From Planctomycetota bacterium (GTDB lineage Bacteria; Planctomycetota; Planctomycetia; Pirellulales; Pirellulaceae): a stretch of DNA of 36,591 bases. Positions 15,504 through 23,705 of the stretch are shown piece by piece (within the stretch, counting starts at the first letter, position 1; each line of letters opens with the position of its first letter). The stretch covers positions 1 through 36,591 of the forward strand of contig CAUJKA010000153.1 of the NCBI GenBank assembly GCA_963204965.1. The letters are read 5' to 3'. The translations under genes and the position numbers were made by a program. The notes under the pieces are model-generated. The model was not told where the DNA came from. It was given only the letters and a program-made list of their open reading frames with translations, and searched no databases.

Positions 15504-16700
15504 TCAGTTATCGTCATTGGCAACTGTTGAAGACTCGTCAGTCGACGGCCGAGTCGTAGCGTCAGGGGAGGCCTCCGATTGGGCAGCTCTACTGGTCAGG
15601 ATCGGTCGCATCGTTTCAAGCCAAGTGGCAAAGCTTCCCAGGCGGATCTGCTTCCGAGCTTCCGCCATCAATTGCTGGTAGAAAGTTAGGTTGTGATGCG
15701 TCAGCAGAGTCGGCCCCAACATTTCGTTGGCGATGAACAGATGCCGTAAATAGGCCTTCGAGTGCCGACAGGCTAAACACGGACAGTTCGGATCAAGCGG
15801 CTCGGGATCTTCGGCATACTTAGCGTTGCGCATTTTGACCGAGCCAGTCCACGTAAAGGCCATGGCATTGCGACCGTTGCGAGTTGGCATGACGCAATCA
15901 AACATGTCGACACCGCGAGCGATACCTTCCAACAGATCGATCGGAGTCCCGACCCCCATGAGATAGCGAGGCTTATCGGCTGGCAAGTGAGGCGTAGTAC
16001 CTTCGATGACGCGATACATCTCGACTGGCGGCTCTCCAACACTCAAACCACCGACGGCAAATCCATCGAAGGGCAGGGCGGTCAAGCCTCGCGCGCTGGC
16101 TTGTCGCAACTCAAGATCCAACCCGCCTTGTACGATGGCGAACATGGCTTGCTGAGGTCGCTTGGATGCTTCTAAACATCGCGCTGCCCAACGTGTTGAT
16201 CGCTCCATCGCAATGACAACGTCTTCATGCTTAGCTGGCAGAGCAATGACGTGATCCAAGACCATGGCGATGTCGCTGCCAAGCCGCTCTTGAATGGCAA
16301 TCGACTCTTCGGGCGTGAGCTCCAACTTCCGACCGTCAATGTGCGAATGGAATACGGCACCTCGCTCGGTAATCTTGGTTCGCGCGGCTAAGCTGAAGAT
16401 TTGAAAGCCACCGCTGTCGGTAAGAATTGGACCGTCCCAGCCCATGAACTGGTGCAAGCCGCCCAGTTTTTCCACGCGCTCGCTACCGGGTCGCAACGCC
16501 AAATGATAGGTGTTGCCGAGAATGAGTCCGGCACCGGTGGACCAAACTTGATCCACCGAGAGACCTTTAACCGTGCCGACGGTACCAACCGGCATGAAGA
16601 CTGGAGTCGAAACGCGGCCGTGAGGCGTGGTTAGCGTACCCAAGCGTGCTGCAGTCCGATCATCGGTCTGCAGCAGTTCAAATTGAAAGCCTAAGGCCAT
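15504..16700 (-). CDS. tgt: Queuine tRNA-ribosyltransferase (tRNA-guanine transglycosylase)
   Basis: Exchanges guanine-34 of Tyr, His, Asn and Asp tRNAs for preQ1 in queuosine synthesis. 398 aa, TIM-barrel enzyme. Visible motifs: [13 protein letters not shown] with catalytic D95; [35 protein letters not shown] with the nucleophile D268; and the zinc site C306-x-C308-x2-C311 with a His at about 336 (THHN). The acidic, Ser/Thr-rich tail after about 375 extends beyond the fold. The ATG at 16700 is 11 bp after the TPR/alpha-CTD gene stop, and thrC follows after 17 bp, so the three genes are probably co-transcribed. Confidence 0.97.
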   Translation of the reverse strand: MALGFQFELLQTDDRTAARLGTLTTPHGRVSTPVFMPVGTVGTVKGLSVDQVWSTGAGLILGNTYHLALRPGSERVEKLGGLHQFMGWDGPILTDSGGFQIFSLAARTKITERGAVFHSHIDGRKLELTPEESIAIQERLGSDIAMVLDHVIALPAKHEDVVIAMERSTRWAARCLEASKRPQQAMFAIVQGGLDLELRQASARGLTALPFDGFAVGGLSVGEPPVEMYRVIEGTTPHLPADKPRYLMGVGTPIDLLEGIARGVDMFDCVMPTRNGRNAMAFTWTGSVKMRNAKYAEDPEPLDPNCPCLACRHSKAYLRHLFIANEMLGPTLLTHHNLTFYQQLMAEARKQIRLGSFATWLETMRPILTSRAAQSEASPDATTRPSTDESSTVANDDN

Positions 16701-16711
16701 GTACGGCTCGA

Positions 16712-18037
16712 TCAGTCGCCACGAAGCTTGAGATTATGACGAGTCAACTTCTCGCGGACTTCGTTCAAGCTCGTCACACCAAAGTTCTTCGACTCTAACA
16801 GATCATCACCGGTCTTGCGAATCAGTTCGCCGATCGTATTGATACCCAATCGAACCATACACTTACGAGCTCGAACCGACAGATTCAACTCGCTGATCGG
16901 ACGATCCAGAACAGCTTGTTGATCCGGGGTCATGCCCGATAGATCCAATGGTGGATCCGGTTCGCGAACTTGATCCATCATTTGTCCAAGGTAGAGTCCC
17001 TTGCTGGACAACATATCGCGAATTTCTACCAAACTGGTTTCGCCAAAGTTCTTGCTCGAAAGCAATTGCTGTTCTGAGGTTCGAACCAGATCACCCAGGG
17101 TATGAACGCCCATCTTCTGCAAGCAATTTCGGCTGCGAACGGACAGTTCAAAGTCGTTGACGGAAACGCTGAGCAGTTGGCTCATGCGCTCGTTTTGTCG
17201 AGCAGCATCTTCATCGTAGTAGATGTTACCGCTAGCGGATGCATCCTTCATGTACAGTCGTGCGCGAGCATGACCTGGATAGACATCAAGAATTCGCTTG
17301 TAGCAAGCTTGAGCCTTGTTGTAGTCGTTGCGATCTTCGTAGATCACGCCCAGGTTGATCAGCGTTCCAACGTGAGCAGGGAAGCAGGAGGCGGCTCGTT
17401 CGTACAGACGAAACGCTTCGGCTTCATTGCCCTTACGATCACTTTCCAGTGCCAGACCAAACAAAGCGCCGGGATGTTGATCGTCGTACTGAAGAGCGCG
17501 ATTGTACAGTCGCAGGACTTCATCAAAGTTCGCTGTGAGTGCAGCTACGGTGGCTCCGCGCTGATAGTTGTACTCGGCGGTCTGCTCAGCCGGTCCAAAG
17601 ATGTTGTCCAGAATATCCATGGCTTCTTGCAACCTGCCCTGATATCGCAAGACTTCAGCAAGGGCTATTTGGCACTGATCGCCATCGTAGCCAGCGGTCT
17701 TAGCAGCGTTCAGGTACTCAGTCGCAGCGTTGTTGTCACCAATCTGGAATAGAGATTTGGCTGTGTAGTATTGCGCAAGAGCGCCACCATCGGCGCGAGC
17801 CAGCGTTTCTTTGGCTTCCGCAAACTTGCCTACCAAATATTGGCAAACACCAAGCCGTACAGACTGCGCAGGGCTGCGATCCTCGATCTGCCCCAACTCA
17901 ATCACCGCATCTTTCAATACGGCCAATTGGCTATAGTCCTCGGAAATCGTTTTGCAAAGTTGACGGATCTCTTGAGGTCCAAATGAATGGTTGGATACCA
18001 CAGTCTCGCGAATGTCTTGGACTGAAGCGTCGGTCAT
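16712..18037 (-). CDS. TPR-repeat protein with two C-terminal RNA polymerase alpha-CTD-like domains
   Basis: 441 aa from ATG at 18037, which is preceded by AGGGAG; the longer frame to 18121 runs through a tRNA gene and is rejected. Residues about 60-265 are TPR-like helical repeats (for example [27 protein letters not shown]). Two domains resembling the RNA polymerase alpha C-terminal domain follow, at about 292-352 and 380-440. In the first, R301, N304, C305 and L306 match E. coli R265, N268, C269 and L270 of the UP-element contact helix, and N330-x-G332-x2-S335-x2-E338 matches N294/G296/S299/E302; in the second, R389, C393, G420 and S423 are kept, but N268 is K392. K298 is Thr in both. There is no alpha N-terminal assembly domain. 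Probably binds DNA, polymerase or a regulator; the role is inferred. It lies upstream of tgt and thrC. Confidence 0.92.
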   Translation of the reverse strand: MTDASVQDIRETVVSNHSFGPQEIRQLCKTISEDYSQLAVLKDAVIELGQIEDRSPAQSVRLGVCQYLVGKFAEAKETLARADGGALAQYYTAKSLFQIGDNNAATEYLNAAKTAGYDGDQCQIALAEVLRYQGRLQEAMDILDNIFGPAEQTAEYNYQRGATVAALTANFDEVLRLYNRALQYDDQHPGALFGLALESDRKGNEAEAFRLYERAASCFPAHVGTLINLGVIYEDRNDYNKAQACYKRILDVYPGHARARLYMKDASASGNIYYDEDAARQNERMSQLLSVSVNDFELSVRSRNCLQKMGVHTLGDLVRTSEQQLLSSKNFGETSLVEIRDMLSSKGLYLGQMMDQVREPDPPLDLSGMTPDQQAVLDRPISELNLSVRARKCMVRLGINTIGELIRKTGDDLLESKNFGVTSLNEVREKLTRHNLKLRGD

Positions 18038-18085
18038 CCTAGGTAGACTCCCTGTTGGAAGGTTCGTAAATGTTCTAAGTTGGAG

Positions 18086-18159
18086 AGCCAGCGATGGGAG
18101 TCGAACCCATAACCCCCGCATTACGAATGCGGTGCTCTGCCAATTGAAGCTACGCTGGC
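18086..18159 (-). tRNA. tRNA-Thr (anticodon CGT)
   Basis: 74-nt cloverleaf on the minus strand. The acceptor arm GCCAGCG (18153-18159) pairs exactly with CGCTGGC (18087-18093). The anticodon stem CCGCA/TGCGG encloses loop TTCGTAA with anticodon CGT (18123-18125), reading ACG. The T arm ATGGG-TTCGACT-CCCAT is perfect and a normal D arm (GCTTCAATTGGCAGAGC) is present. CCA is not encoded. It lies 48 bp upstream of the TPR/alpha-CTD gene on the same strand. Confidence 0.97.
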
Positions 18160-18286
18160 AGTGTGCCTTGGTCGCAAAGCAAGCCCAAAAGAGGGGATTG
18201 AATTGCGTCGATTTTTTGGACCCGGAAGTTTAACAGCCGCCTTCATTATTGTCTAGGCAAAGAATTGCAAGGAAACTCGGCTAAAA

Positions 18287-18344
18287 CCAGCATTTTTGCC
18301 AATCAACCATCTTCAATTGGCTGACTCGGCCCCGAAAATGCTGG
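18287..18344. repeat. Nested inverted repeat upstream of the tRNA and lipoprotein genes
   Basis: CCAGCATTTT (18287-18296) pairs with AAAATGCTGG (18335-18344), and inside it GCCAAT (18298-18303) pairs with ATTGGC (18316-18321). It sits in the 342-bp divergent gap 18160-18501 between the tRNA and the FG-GAP lipoprotein gene. It could be a regulatory stem or operator. No other feature is seen in this gap. Confidence 0.7.
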
Positions 18345-18501
18345 CGACCGCTGCCATTCATTGGCAATTGAGCTCGAATCAATTACCTTTTGGCAAGAAT
18401 GAACTTACACCAAATTGTCTCAGCGTATGATGTTGTGAATGAGCAAGTTTCGGCGGTTTCGGAAAAGATCTCGCCAAATCCAGTCAGCCGTTAGATAGCC
18501 C

Positions 18502-20055
18502 ATGAAGATGTACTTTCAAGCTCGCGCACTCAAGTTGACCACCTTAGCATTGAGTTTTTTAGCTCTCGCAGGCTGTGGCAAATCGAACGATACCGGCAAG
18601 GCAAAAGCGGTCAAAAAGCTGGAAGACCCCGTAGCAATAGCCAAAGTTGAAAAGTTCTGTGGCGATTGCCATCCAATGCCGTCTCCAACCTCCTTTCCAC
18701 GCAGTCAGTGGATTGCGGAAATCGAGCAGGGGTATCAATTCTACCGCGACTCCAATCGCACGGACCTGAGCGAGCCGACCTTTGGAGATACTGCTAGGTA
18801 TTTCCAGTATGAGGCTCCAGAAACTGTTTCCGTACCGAGCGCAACAGAGATCAAGAACTTTCCTACAGCGGTGAGTTTTATTCCCAGCGCCATGCTGGCT
18901 TCAAGCGACTTCACCTCCATGACCTCGCATGTTGTTTGGGAACCCGAGCGCAAGTCGGTTCTTTTCGCGGATATGACCACGGGCAAAGTGAAGCGTTGGA
19001 AGCCGGACGCCACCTTTGCGAAACTGCCTAAGACTGACGTTATAAAGCTCGGCGATGATACAGTGGTCATCGAAGGCAAGAATTCCTGCCGCATCCATCC
19101 GACAGATTGGAACAACGATGGCATCACCGATTATGTACTCGGAGAGATCGGGGCTACTAATATCTCCGATCAAAAGCAAGGCAATGTCTCGATCTTGATT
19201 CAAGATCAAGACGGCAAGTTTCAACGCAAGATACTCGTGGAGAACTTGGCAAGATCATTTGAGGGCGTTCCATTCGACTACGACGAGGATGGTGACATCG
19301 ATATCTTGATCGCCGAATTTGGTCGACATGTTGCCGGTGTGTTTAGCCTGCTGCGCAACGAAGGAGCCTCGATTACAGATCCGCAACCAGATCAGTTCAA
19401 ATACGAAGTACTAGATCCGCGCCACGGACTTTTGGGAATTGTCGTCGCCGATGTTAACGGTGACGGTAAACAAGACTTGGTGACTGCGTTCGGACAGGAG
19501 TACGAGACTGTCGAAGTGTTTTACAACCAAGGGGCTGGTAAGTACGAGCGAGTTGAAGTTGTCCGCTTTCCGGATCCATCCTACAACAGCAGTTCGATTC
19601 GCGTCGTTGATATCGATCAAGACGGCAAACTCGACGTGATTCACACCTGCGGCGACATCTTCGATAGCTTTGTCCCCAAGAGTTTTCATGGTGTGAGATT
19701 GATCCAGCAAACCGAACTGGGCCGCTGGGAAATCAAAGAACTGGGCATGTTGATCGGTGCGATGCACTCAGCGATTGCCGACTATGATCAGGATGGCGAT
19801 CTTGATATCGCTGCTGTCGGCCTGTTTCCCAATGATTACGAAAGTGGTACTTCGTTCGATTCCGTCGTTTGGTGGGAGCAAAAGGGCAAAGAGTTCCTCC
19901 GACATTCCATCGAGCGAGACCATTGTTACCACGCAGCCTGCGAAGCGGTAGATGCGAACGAAGACGGTCGAGTCGACTTGATTGTCGGAGAATGGCGAGC
20001 CGATGGAGTTGCTGGCAGCCTAAGAGTCTTTTGGAATCAGCCGAATTCGAAGTAG
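18502..20055 (+). CDS. FG-GAP/VCBS repeat lipoprotein with one CxxCH cytochrome-c motif
   Basis: 517-aa exported lipoprotein. The N-terminus KMYFQARALKLTTLALSF ends in the lipobox ALAGC (C25). A haem-attachment motif C53-GD-C56-H57 follows. The rest is a beta-propeller-like array with acidic metal-binding loops DYDEDGD (259), DVNGDGK (317), DIDQDGK (370), DYDQDGD (427) and DANEDGR (484), spaced about 50-60 residues apart, as in FG-GAP/VCBS repeats that bind calcium. Haem plus propeller suggests a surface electron carrier or adhesion/sugar-binding protein; the exact job is unknown. Methionine ligands (HPMPSP) follow directly after the CxxCH. The gene stands alone, with a structured upstream gap. 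Confidence 0.85.
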   Translation: MKMYFQARALKLTTLALSFLALAGCGKSNDTGKAKAVKKLEDPVAIAKVEKFCGDCHPMPSPTSFPRSQWIAEIEQGYQFYRDSNRTDLSEPTFGDTARYFQYEAPETVSVPSATEIKNFPTAVSFIPSAMLASSDFTSMTSHVVWEPERKSVLFADMTTGKVKRWKPDATFAKLPKTDVIKLGDDTVVIEGKNSCRIHPTDWNNDGITDYVLGEIGATNISDQKQGNVSILIQDQDGKFQRKILVENLARSFEGVPFDYDEDGDIDILIAEFGRHVAGVFSLLRNEGASITDPQPDQFKYEVLDPRHGLLGIVVADVNGDGKQDLVTAFGQEYETVEVFYNQGAGKYERVEVVRFPDPSYNSSSIRVVDIDQDGKLDVIHTCGDIFDSFVPKSFHGVRLIQQTELGRWEIKELGMLIGAMHSAIADYDQDGDLDIAAVGLFPNDYESGTSFDSVVWWEQKGKEFLRHSIERDHCYHAACEAVDANEDGRVDLIVGEWRADGVAGSLRVFWNQPNSK

Positions 20056-20107
20056 CCCCAAAAGATAGCCACAGACCTTGCTGCCTTAAAACAAGTGCTT
20101 TGTACCC

Positions 20108-20174
20108 GTAGTGGACGAGGTGACGAGTTCCCCGCGAAGCACCGCGAGACAGGACTAGTTACCTCGTCCACTAC
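20108..20174. repeat. 14-bp perfect inverted repeat bounded by GTAGTGG/CCACTAC
   Basis: GTAGTGGACGAGGT (20108-20121) and ACCTCGTCCACTAC (20161-20174) are exact inverse copies around 39 bp that contain a CGCG/CGCG stem. It lies 52 bp after the lipoprotein stop. GTAGTGG also begins the palindrome region near 10139, so the two may belong to one dispersed class. Confidence 0.85.
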
Positions 20175-20292
20175 CCTAAAGCTAGCCTCCCTTGCGGCGG
20201 CAAGTGTCCGCCACGGAAATGCGATTCTCAAACTTCTTCACGAGTTTGGCAAGTAATCAAAAGCTCTGGCAAACCTACCAGCAGTCAGAGTA

Positions 20293-20298
20293 TACTAA
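20293..20298 (+). promoter_or_regulatory. Candidate -10 box for the gcvP riboswitch transcript
   Basis: TATACT at 20293-20298 lies just before the first aptamer, so a start at about 20305 would put the riboswitch at the 5' end of the mRNA. No -35 hexamer at ideal spacing was found, so this is a weak call. Confidence 0.35.
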
Positions 20299-20311
20299 TG
20301 GCACGGTCAAG

Positions 20312-20550
20312 TTTCCGGTGGGAGAGTTTTTGATTCGCCGACAATCGCCTTAGCATTGTGGAACGATTCAAAACGCCGAAGGCGCAAGCAGTAGCCCTCA
20401 ATCGCTCAGGTACCCTGAACTGCTGGAATTCAACCGTCTCTGGAGAGAGATCCAGTTCGATTCGTTGAACTATAGATCCACCGAAGGGGATACGAAGCCG
20501 AGTATTACACTCAGCTTCGAACAGCTCTCAGGTAAATGGACAGAGGGGCA
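20312..20550 (+). promoter_or_regulatory. Tandem glycine riboswitch (two aptamers) upstream of gcvP
   Basis: Two adjacent glycine aptamers are recognisable by their conserved cores. Aptamer 1: GGTGGGAGAG (20319-20328), CGCCGAAGGCGCAAGCAG, then CTCAGGTACC; its P1 TTCCGGTGG (20315-20323) pairs with CTGCTGGAA (20420-20428), allowing G-U. Aptamer 2: CTCTGGAGAGA (20438-20448), CACCGAAGGGG, then CTCTCAGGTAAATGGACAGAG; P1 CTCTG (20438-20442) pairs with CAGAG (20541-20545). The short linker between them is typical of cooperative tandem glycine switches. A glycine decarboxylase gene follows at 20625, the classic target. Confidence 0.92.
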
Positions 20551-20620
20551 TTCAACATTGGGCGTCAAGTTTCGCTAAGCGAGTCTTCGTCAATGCAACC
20601 AAGCCTCTGTCCGTAAGGTG
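20538..20620 (+). promoter_or_regulatory. Riboswitch expression platform and gcvP ribosome-binding site
   Basis: GGACAGAGG (20538-20546), which holds the P1 3' strand of aptamer 2, is perfectly complementary to CCTCTGTCC (20604-20612). The latter ends 2 nt before the Shine-Dalgarno-like AAGGTGG (20615-20621). Formation of this alternative stem would break P1 and lie against the ribosome site; glycine-bound P1 would free it. This supports translational ON control. No T-run terminator is present in the leader. Confidence 0.65.
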
Positions 20621-20624
20621 GGTC

Positions 20625-23489
20625 ATGTCAAATCCTTCCACTGAGTCCCCATTCGTAGCTCGTCACATTGGTCCCCGCGAGCATGAAATCCGCTACATGC
20701 TCCGCACCTTGGGCTACTCAAGCTTGGACGACCTCTCTACGGCCGTCATCCCTGGGTCGATTGCCGATAACCAACCGCTGGCGATCGATGAAGGCGTTAG
20801 CGAAGAGCAAGCCTTAGAAGAGCTTCGAAAAATCGCGAACAAGAATCGCGTGATGCGAAGCTTGATTGGCCAAGGTTACTACGGCACTCACACGCCTAAG
20901 GTCCTTCTCCGCAATGTGCTCGAGAACCCAGCTTGGTATACGGCATACACACCTTACCAGCCCGAAATTTCGCAAGGTCGGCTGGAAGTGCTGTTCTATT
21001 TCCAAACAATGGTTTGCGAACTGACCGGTATGGACATTTGCGGCGCGTCACTCCTGGACGAAGCCACTGCCGCAGCCGAAGCCATGGCGATGTGCTCGCG
21101 ACACAACAAAGCTGGTGGCCATCGCTTCCTAATTTCCACCGAGTGCAATCCACAGACGATCGAAGTCGTGAAGACCCGCGCACTGCCGATGGGCATTGAA
21201 GTGGTGCAGTTTGATGAGCACGTTGGCGTGAGCGACTGGAGCGGTGTGTTTGGCGTGCTGGTGCAGTACCCCGACGCCTCGGGTGCAGTCACCGACTACA
21301 GCGCGTTGTTTGCCGACGCTCATCAGCACAACGTGCTAACGATCGTAGCTAGCGATCTCTTGGCTCTGCAACTATTGAAGACGCCTCGATCAATGGGGGC
21401 GGATGTAGTCGTGGGCTGTTCGCAACGCTTTGGCGTTCCCTTGGGATTTGGTGGACCTCACGCAGCGTTCTTAGCGACTGTGGACGCCTACAAGCGTTCC
21501 ATGCCGGGCCGCATCGTCGGTCAGTCGATCGATTCGCATGGTAAGCCAGCCTATCGACTTGCACTTCAAACTCGCGAACAACATATTCGTCGCGAGAAGG
21601 CTACGTCCAACATCTGCACAGCTCAAGCTCTTCTGGCGATCATGTCGACGCTGTACGCGATGTATCACGGCCCTGAAGGCTTGACCGAAATCGCTCGTCG
21701 CGTCAATCAAAACGCGAGACGGTTGGCTGTAGCGGTTCGCAAAGCGGGATGGCGCATCAAAAACGAAAACTACTTCGATACTCTGGTCGTTCACACCGGC
21801 GATAAGACTTCCGCGATTCTGAAGTCGGCGGTGGCAGCAGGCTTTAATCTACGAACCATCGACGCGACAACGGTCGGTGTTTCAATTGATGAAACGGTAA
21901 CCGATGCAGAGTTGTCCGTTGTGGCGAGTTTGTTCGGCGGTTCAGTTGATGCAAGCGTGGACGAAAGTTCGATTCCCGCAGAGATGATGCGGTTGGATCG
22001 TTTTCTGACTCAAGAAGTGTTTCATGTCTATCGCAGTGAAACCGAAATGATGCGATATCTTCGACGACTGTCCGAAATGGACATCGCGCTGGATCGAGCG
22101 ATGATTCCACTAGGTTCCTGCACGATGAAGTTGAACGCGGCTGCCGAGTTGACTCCTATCACATGGCCCGAGTTCAACAGCATCCACCCTCTGGCCCCCA
22201 AAGATCAGACAGTCGGTTATCGCGAGATGATCCTGAGCCTAGAGAAGATGTTGTGCGCTGCAACGGGCTACGACGCTATCTCGCTTCAGCCCAATGCGGG
22301 ATCGCAAGGCGAGTATGCGGGGCTGTTGGCGATCATGCAGTACCACCAATCGCGAGGCGATCATGGCCGCAATGTTTGCTTGATTCCAAGCAGCGCTCAC
22401 GGAACCAATCCAGCCAGCGCGCAGATGTGCAACATGCAAGTTATCGTTGTAAAATGCGATGAACAAGGCAATGTCGATCTACCTGACTTGGACGCGAAGA
22501 TTGCCGCAAATCAAGGCAAGATCGCGGCAATCATGATCACCTACCCATCGACTCACGGCGTTTTTGAAGAGCATGTGACGACGGTTTGCCAAAAGGTCCA
22601 CGACGCGGGTGGTCAAGTTTACGTCGACGGCGCGAACTTGAACGCATTGGTCGGCCTTGCCAAGCCCGGCAAGTTCGGCGGCGATGTTTCGCACCTGAAC
22701 TTGCACAAGACTTTCTGCATTCCTCACGGTGGTGGAGGCCCTGGAGTTGGTCCTGTGGGAGTACGAGCTCACTTGGCGCCATTCCTTCCGCGCGATGGTC
22801 GCAGCGATCGACAAGGACCATTGGTAAGCGCTACAGCTTACGGAAGTGCGAGCATTTTGCCGATTTCGTGGATGTACATTCGCATGATGGGACCATCTGG
22901 ACTGCGCAAAGCAACTCAGGTTGCCATCCTGAACGCCAACTACATTGCTCATCAACTTCGCGATCAGTATCAAGTGCTCTACACGGGCAATCGCGGCTTG
23001 GTCGCGCATGAGTGCATCCTTGATACGCGACCGATGAATAGCGACGGCCACGTATCGGTCGACGATATCGCGAAACGTTTGATCGACTATGGCTTTCACG
23101 CGCCCACGATGTCGTTCCCTGTCGCTGGCACACTTATGATTGAACCGACGGAAAGCGAATCGTTAGCCGAGCTAGATCGATTTATTCGAGCGATGCAATT
23201 GATTTACGCTGAATACGAAAAGGTGCGAGACGGAGTATGGCCGGAAGACAATAATCCATTGCACAACGCGCCCCACACCTTGGGTTCGATTCTCTCGGAA
23301 AACAACATGGCCTATCCTCGCGAATTGGCTGTGTGCCCCGATCCGGCAGGCGACTATCGTACGAAGTATTTTCCGCCTGTAGGTCGAGTCGATAACGTGC
23401 ACGGCGACCGTAACTTGGTCTGCTCGTGCCCGCCCGTCTCCAGCTACGATCAGACTGCATGTGAAGTCGACACTGCAACTGTCGGATAA
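20625..23489 (+). CDS. gcvP: Glycine dehydrogenase (decarboxylating), P-protein
   Basis: 954-aa single-chain P-protein of the glycine cleavage system. It decarboxylates glycine with PLP and passes the aminomethyl group to the lipoyl arm of GcvH. The N-terminal half starts [22 protein letters not shown], typical of the family. The C-terminal half holds the PLP lysine K695 in [22 protein letters not shown], read in two pieces, and [19 protein letters not shown]. The length matches the fused homodimeric type (about 950 aa) rather than the split gcvPA/gcvPB form. AAGGTGG lies 6 nt before the ATG. The gene stands alone: gcvT, gcvH and lpd are not here. The upstream tandem glycine riboswitch should raise its expression when glycine is plentiful. 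Confidence 0.98.
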   Translation: MSNPSTESPFVARHIGPREHEIRYMLRTLGYSSLDDLSTAVIPGSIADNQPLAIDEGVSEEQALEELRKIANKNRVMRSLIGQGYYGTHTPKVLLRNVLENPAWYTAYTPYQPEISQGRLEVLFYFQTMVCELTGMDICGASLLDEATAAAEAMAMCSRHNKAGGHRFLISTECNPQTIEVVKTRALPMGIEVVQFDEHVGVSDWSGVFGVLVQYPDASGAVTDYSALFADAHQHNVLTIVASDLLALQLLKTPRSMGADVVVGCSQRFGVPLGFGGPHAAFLATVDAYKRSMPGRIVGQSIDSHGKPAYRLALQTREQHIRREKATSNICTAQALLAIMSTLYAMYHGPEGLTEIARRVNQNARRLAVAVRKAGWRIKNENYFDTLVVHTGDKTSAILKSAVAAGFNLRTIDATTVGVSIDETVTDAELSVVASLFGGSVDASVDESSIPAEMMRLDRFLTQEVFHVYRSETEMMRYLRRLSEMDIALDRAMIPLGSCTMKLNAAAELTPITWPEFNSIHPLAPKDQTVGYREMILSLEKMLCAATGYDAISLQPNAGSQGEYAGLLAIMQYHQSRGDHGRNVCLIPSSAHGTNPASAQMCNMQVIVVKCDEQGNVDLPDLDAKIAANQGKIAAIMITYPSTHGVFEEHVTTVCQKVHDAGGQVYVDGANLNALVGLAKPGKFGGDVSHLNLHKTFCIPHGGGGPGVGPVGVRAHLAPFLPRDGRSDRQGPLVSATAYGSASILPISWMYIRMMGPSGLRKATQVAILNANYIAHQLRDQYQVLYTGNRGLVAHECILDTRPMNSDGHVSVDDIAKRLIDYGFHAPTMSFPVAGTLMIEPTESESLAELDRFIRAMQLIYAEYEKVRDGVWPEDNNPLHNAPHTLGSILSENNMAYPRELAVCPDPAGDYRTKYFPPVGRVDNVHGDRNLVCSCPPVSSYDQTACEVDTATVG

Positions 23490-23523
23490 CAGCGATCTTC
23501 CCGTACCTTCATGCCAAAAGCCT

Positions 23524-23556
23524 AAACTGCGCGAGCTCATCGCGCAGTTTTTTTTT
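23524..23556 (+). terminator. Rho-independent terminator of gcvP
   Basis: AAACTGCGCG (23524-23533) and CGCGCAGTTT (23541-23550) form a perfect 10-bp stem with a 7-nt loop, ending in nine T's (23548-23556). It lies 35 bp after the gcvP stop, so gcvP is transcribed alone. Confidence 0.92.
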
Positions 23557-23705
23557 GCGATTGATTTTCAGCAAAAAAGTTAGAGACAACCTAGCTGCGC
23601 GGGTTGCCTTGGTTGAAGTCCAACTATGATGGTTTGCAGCCAGACGATGATTTTTCGTTAGGCTTTCTTAAGCATTATTTTCCGTTGCCTGAGAGATTTC
23701 TTCTT

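Noticed and set aside
17102..17752. 216-codon plus-strand frame
   Set aside because: Antisense shadow of the TPR/alpha-CTD gene, whose motifs are unambiguous.
16712..18121. Longer version of the TPR/alpha-CTD gene starting at 18121
   Set aside because: The extra 28 codons run into the tRNA-Thr gene; the ATG at 18037 has its own AGGGAG site.
22479..23099. 206-codon minus-strand frame
   Set aside because: Antisense shadow inside gcvP; no recognisable motif.
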